Assembly: GCA_947454285.1 (NCBI GenBank)
Contig: CANGJO010000032.1
Span: 1-9,267, forward strand
From: Microbacteriaceae bacterium
Lineage (GTDB): Bacteria > Actinomycetota > Actinomycetes > Actinomycetales > Microbacteriaceae
DNA length: 9,267 nt
Direction of reading: 5' to 3'
The notes below the pieces were generated by a model. The model was not told the origin of the DNA. It did not search any database and saw only the letters and a program-made list of their open reading frames with translations. Shown here in pieces: positions 6,407 to 9,267 of this stretch. Every line of letters starts with the position of its first letter. Positions within the stretch are counted from its first letter, which is position 1. The translations under genes and the position numbers were made by a program.

Positions 6407-7441
6407 ATGCCGGGCATTGAAGATGTTGCAAAGCTAGCGGGGGTATCAACCGCAACGGTTTCGCGCGCGCTCAGTGGCAAAGATGTGGTCTCTGAAAAGG
6501 CTCGCCTAAAAGTAGAAGAGGCTGCCCGCGAGCTTGGCTACATCGCCTCGCATTCCGCTTACACCTTGGCCACTGGCCGCAATCGCAATATCGGTGTTGT
6601 TATGCCCTACGTTGACCGCTGGTTTTTCTCGGCATCGCTTGAGGCCATTGAGTCAACCCTGATTGAACATGGCTATGACCTAACCCTCTACAACATGAGT
6701 GGTGGCGCCGAGCAACGTAAAAAGATTTTTACAGACTTCCTGCTGCGCAAACGAGTTGACGCTGTGATCACTTTGGCTGTGCGCCCCGATGAATTAGAGC
6801 TTGCTCAACTAGACAAAATGAAAAAGCCAATCATTGCAATCGGTGGTCAGGTTCACGGAGCTCGAAGTCTTTCGATGAACGACCACTATGCCGGAAAACT
6901 TGCCACCGAACATCTGCTGTCTCTTGGTCACACTCGCGTTGCAAATATCAGCGGTTCAGTTAATTCAGACCGTGAATTTAATCAGGCCGATAAACGTCGT
7001 GAGGGCTACCTCGAGGCAATGCACGAAGCCGGTCTTGAGACTCGCAAGAACTGGCTTGTCGAGGCCGACTACACCGCTCAGGGTGCTTACAAAGTTGCAA
7101 AACAAATGTTGGGCGATCCTAAGAATTCACCAACCGCAATTTTCGCAAACTCCGATGAGATGGGTTTTGGCGCGATGATGGCCGCTAAAGATCTTGGCTT
7201 GCGCGTTCCTGAAGATATTTCAGTAATTGGAATTGATAACCACGATATGGCTGAGCTGTTTGGACTTACTACCGTTGATCAGCGAGTTCGTGAACAGGGC
7301 GCTGAGGCAGCGAGACTACTTCTTGAAGTTCTAAGTGACCCAACCCTGGACAGCCACGTCAACGTTGAAGAAGACGTTGAGTGGAGCGTTGACTTGCTTG
7401 TTCGATCAAGCACCGCTCGCCCAGCCGCTGGAGCACGCTAA
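6407..7441 (+). CDS. LacI-family transcriptional regulator, probably sugar-responsive
   Basis: A DNA-binding repressor of 344 residues, normal for the family. The N-terminal helix-turn-helix covers about 4-25 (IEDVAKLAGVSTATVSRAL). The hinge helix runs to about 57, with Leu54 at the minor-groove position. A periplasmic-binding-protein-like sugar domain follows (about 61-330), including SDEMGFG (249-255) and IGIDNHD...GLTTVDQ (274-292), a variant of the IGFDDH...GLTTV pattern seen in actinobacterial alpha-glucoside regulators. ATG 6407 is preferred over the in-frame GTG at 6389 because AGGA (6397-6400) lies 6 bases upstream and the HTH then begins at the usual distance. A palindrome upstream suggests autoregulation. 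Control of the glucosidases is plausible from family habits, but no matching operator is visible in front of them. Confidence 0.9.
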   Translation: MPGIEDVAKLAGVSTATVSRALSGKDVVSEKARLKVEEAARELGYIASHSAYTLATGRNRNIGVVMPYVDRWFFSASLEAIESTLIEHGYDLTLYNMSGGAEQRKKIFTDFLLRKRVDAVITLAVRPDELELAQLDKMKKPIIAIGGQVHGARSLSMNDHYAGKLATEHLLSLGHTRVANISGSVNSDREFNQADKRREGYLEAMHEAGLETRKNWLVEADYTAQGAYKVAKQMLGDPKNSPTAIFANSDEMGFGAMMAAKDLGLRVPEDISVIGIDNHDMAELFGLTTVDQRVREQGAEAARLLLEVLSDPTLDSHVNVEEDVEWSVDLLVRSSTARPAAGAR

Positions 7442-7464
7442 CCAAGAATCGGTGTGGTGGTAAG

Positions 7465-7470
7465 TAAACT
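7465..7470 (+). promoter_or_regulatory. Candidate -10 box of a leaderless promoter for yajQ
   Basis: TAAACT matches TANNNT and ends 6 bases before the ATG at 7477, so the mRNA would start at the initiation codon. The 35-base gap after the LacI gene has no Shine-Dalgarno near the ATG. No good -35 box is visible. Spacing is identical to that at the first glucosidase. Confidence 0.5.
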
Positions 7471-7476
7471 AACCAC

Positions 7477-7965
7477 ATGGCTGATTCAACATTCGACATC
7501 GTAAGCAAAGTAGACAAGCAAGAGGCAAACAACGCCTTGATGCAGGCTCAAAAAGAAATTGAGTCACGTTATGACTTCAAGGGCGTAGGCGCAGAGATCG
7601 ACTGGTCTGGCGAAAAAATCCTGATGAAGGCTTCAAGCGAAGAGCGCGTAAAGGCTGTGCTGGATGTGTTCCAGTCAAAGCTGGTTAAGCGTGGCATCTC
7701 GCTAAAGAGTTTCGTTGACGGCAAGCCTTACCCATCAGGCAAGGAATACCGTATCGAGGGCGAGCTGAAGAACGGCATCGACCAAGAGAACGCCAAGAAG
7801 ATTTCGAAGATCATTCGCGAAGAGGGCCCAAAGAGCGTCAAGTGCCAGATCCAGGGCGACGAGCTTCGTGTTCAGAGCAAGAGCCGCGACGACCTGCAAG
7901 AAACAATGGCGCTGCTAAAGGGCAAAGACCTTGAAGTTGATGTGCAATTCCAAAACTTCCGCTAG
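7477..7965 (+). CDS. yajQ: YajQ family (DUF520) nucleotide-binding protein
   Basis: A 162-residue soluble protein of the YajQ family, built of two ferredoxin-like domains. Some members bind cyclic di-GMP and act with transcription factors, but in most bacteria the role is unsettled. Family landmarks are present: FDIVSKVD near the N-terminus, ESRYDFKG (29-36), IQGDELRV (125-132), SRDDLQ (136-141) and the terminal QFQNFR (157-162). Length is typical and the gene looks intact. It follows the LacI gene in the same direction by 35 bases but probably has its own leaderless promoter. An imperfect hairpin covers its stop codon (7947-7977), and the true terminator is about 75 bases further on. Confidence 0.95.
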   Translation: MADSTFDIVSKVDKQEANNALMQAQKEIESRYDFKGVGAEIDWSGEKILMKASSEERVKAVLDVFQSKLVKRGISLKSFVDGKPYPSGKEYRIEGELKNGIDQENAKKISKIIREEGPKSVKCQIQGDELRVQSKSRDDLQETMALLKGKDLEVDVQFQNFR

Positions 7966-7977
7966 GAATTTTGGAAT
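7947..7977. repeat. Imperfect inverted repeat spanning the yajQ stop codon
   Basis: ATTCCAAAACTTCC (7947-7960) pairs with GGAATTTTGGAAT (7965-7977) around GCTA, with one bulged C, so the TAG stop sits at the hairpin tip. No T-run follows, so it is not a standard terminator. The right arm was not selected for coding and may act in mRNA stability. CAAAACTTCCG from the left arm recurs at 8024-8034. Confidence 0.5.
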
Positions 7978-8038
7978 CGTAGGTTTGTCAGAACTTTAGA
8001 TAGATTTTGAAAAATGGAGGTGTCAAAACTTCCGAAGG

Positions 8039-8061
8039 GCCCCGGTTCGCCGGGGCTTTTT
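8039..8061 (+). terminator. Rho-independent terminator after yajQ
   Basis: GCCCCGG (8039-8045) pairs with CCGGGGC (8050-8056) around TTCG and is followed by five T (8057-8061). G-T and A-T pairs with 8035-8038 extend the stem. The opposite strand lacks a good T-run after the hairpin, so it serves yajQ best. The convergent MFS gene stops 2 bases beyond it and may use it less efficiently. The 7966-8038 stretch before it shows no gene I would support. Confidence 0.85.
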
Positions 8062-8063
8062 AC

Positions 8064-9267
8064 TTAATCTTCGATTAGCGACATCGCACCAGTTGCCGGG
8101 TACGCTGCATTCAAAGTTTCGCTGGCCTTTGCGCGCTTAGCCACCATTCCAGCTAACACTCCGGCAATTACACAGGTGATCACCGGGAACACGAACGCCA
8201 AAGTCAAACCAACGTTTAGCGCAAGCGCGCCCATCAAATACTTGGCACCGATAATTGCGATCGAGTTCATGAAACTCATGCGTGCCAGAACCTGCGCGGT
8301 GTTCAATCCCTTTACGTAACCCGCGGCACTAAAGAACGATGGCACCATCGGTGCTGAACCAAGTCCAGTGATAAAGAAGCAGATCACAACTACAACCAGC
8401 GCGGCATCTTGGTTAACTTCTACCAATGCCGAACCAACGAAGACTCCAACCACAAGTGCAGCGGCACCCATCCATGCAGCGATTCGTGCAACAGAACTAA
8501 TGTGCCACTTGCTACCAAGTTTGTTGATTGACAATCGGCCAAGGATCATCGCGGCTGAGAATGCTGCGTATGGAATTGCTCCACGACCGGCATCTAGCAG
8601 CAATACATTCTTTGAGTAAACGGCAGACCAGTCCATCATTGCTAGTTCGCCGAATACACCGGTGAACAATCCGGCGGCCAACAACCAAACCTGGCCAGGC
8701 ATCTTAAAGAATGAGGTCCTCTTGCTCTTGGTTTGACCTGAACCGTGGCCATCTTCGCTGGCAACTAAAAGGTTTCGACCAAAGATAAACAGCGCAATGA
8801 TTCCAAGACTAGGAATCAAAAGTAGGTGCAGCCAAAGCGGCATGAAGGTTGCCAAGAAACCACTAAGTACTGCAGAGATAGTGGCACCAATGCTCCACGA
8901 TGCGTGGAAGCGACCAATGATTACGCGATTCAGTGCCTTCTGCAAAGCAACCGACTGCGAGTTGATTGAGATGTTAAGCGTGCTTCCGCTCAACGCGCCA
9001 AGGGCTGTGAACAAAAGGTAGGTGATTGGGTCGTGAGCAAAAATAAGCGCCATTACAAAAAGAGCCTGGCCTGCGCCACCAACGATGGTTACGTTCTTAG
9101 TTCCAAAACGTGCAATCAATTTTGAGGTGTAGAGCAAGCCCAGCATGCCGCCTAGTCCGGCAAGCCCAGAAATTAAACCCCAGATACCAAAGTCAGCACC
9201 AACTTGCTCGATTAGCTCTGGGATGCGGGGAATCTGAGTAACACCAACGATTCCCTGGATGAAGAAG
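8064..9267 (-). CDS. MFS permease, YbjJ-like (partial, 5' end outside the window)
   Basis: A major facilitator superfamily transporter of the inner membrane. The frame stays open to the window edge: 40 more codons precede the internal Met at 9146-9144. They encode typical N-terminal MFS sequence, including RIPELIEQVGADFG and the glycine-rich GLAGLGGMLG, so that Met is not the start. About 400 residues are visible, forming most of 12 membrane helices. A central hydrophilic loop (SEDGHGSGQTKSKR) separates the two halves. The loop after helix 2 reads SKLIARFGTKN, a degenerate form of the usual GxLaDrfGrr motif. The helix 1 region and RIP motif resemble the YbjJ-like group, whose substrates are mostly unknown. 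The gene ends convergently with yajQ. I cannot name a substrate. Confidence 0.85.
   Translation of the reverse strand, partial: FFIQGIVGVTQIPRIPELIEQVGADFGIWGLISGLAGLGGMLGLLYTSKLIARFGTKNVTIVGGAGQALFVMALIFAHDPITYLLFTALGALSGSTLNISINSQSVALQKALNRVIIGRFHASWSIGATISAVLSGFLATFMPLWLHLLLIPSLGIIALFIFGRNLLVASEDGHGSGQTKSKRTSFFKMPGQVWLLAAGLFTGVFGELAMMDWSAVYSKNVLLLDAGRGAIPYAAFSAAMILGRLSINKLGSKWHISSVARIAAWMGAAALVVGVFVGSALVEVNQDAALVVVVICFFITGLGSAPMVPSFFSAAGYVKGLNTAQVLARMSFMNSIAIIGAKYLMGALALNVGLTLAFVFPVITCVIAGVLAGMVAKRAKASETLNAAYPATGAMSLIED

Noticed and set aside
7985..8006. Promoter for a small RNA after yajQ (TTGTCA with TAGATT)
   Set aside because: The spacer is only 10 bases and no better -10 box lies at 16-18 bases.
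8014..8067. Small open frame of 17 codons starting at ATG 8014
   Set aside because: It runs through the yajQ terminator, and its only GGAGG lies inside the frame rather than before the ATG.
9144..9146. Met as the start of the MFS permease
   Set aside because: The frame upstream is open to the window edge and encodes typical N-terminal MFS sequence, so this Met is internal.

Overview
The window looks like ordinary chromosome from a small-genome actinobacterium. The best guess is a freshwater Microbacteriaceae-type organism such as the Rhodoluna/Aquiluna group. This is inferred from the actinobacterial style of the GH13, LacI, MMPL and DUF520 proteins, from the tRNA-Tyr gene without an encoded CCA, from likely leaderless starts with a TANNNT box, and from base composition near half G+C, which is low for that family. 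I see no insertion sequence, phage gene, CRISPR array, origin or toxin system. Coding density is high, and no stretch of more than about 300 bases lacks a gene.

Layout. Positions 1-45 hold the last codons of a gene entering from the left, possibly an oxidoreductase. Next come two tandem plus-strand GH13 alpha-glucosidase paralogs (125-1828 and 1831-3519), separated by 2 bases. They end at a hairpin with A- and T-tracts on both sides (3521-3551), which is also placed to terminate the convergent minus-strand unit. That unit, read right to left, is tRNA-Tyr (6249-6168), a strong terminator hairpin (6158-6129), a YciA-like acyl-CoA thioesterase with a TTG start (6104-5697) and an MMPL/RND-type membrane transporter (5649-3559). 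Diverging from the tRNA is a LacI-family regulator (6407-7441), with a candidate promoter and a palindromic operator just upstream. It is followed by yajQ (7477-7965), probably leaderless, and a terminator (8039-8061). A convergent MFS permease (8064 to beyond 9267) runs off the right edge with its start outside the window.

How the genes may work together. The two glucosidases lack signal peptides and should act in the cytoplasm on imported alpha-glucosides, although no sugar importer is present here. The LacI regulator resembles sugar-responsive repressors and could control them, but its putative operator is visible only in front of its own gene. The thioesterase and MMPL transporter are probably cotranscribed, which hints at an acyl or lipid substrate. 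YajQ and the MFS permease have no evident link to the rest.

I found no convincing new biological system. The points most worth checking are the divergence of the two glucosidases next to the catalytic nucleophile, the terminator squeezed between tRNA-Tyr and the thioesterase start with an overlapping alternative hairpin, the matching -10-to-ATG spacing at two likely leaderless genes, and the Asn replacing Asp in the first repeat of the MMPL protein.
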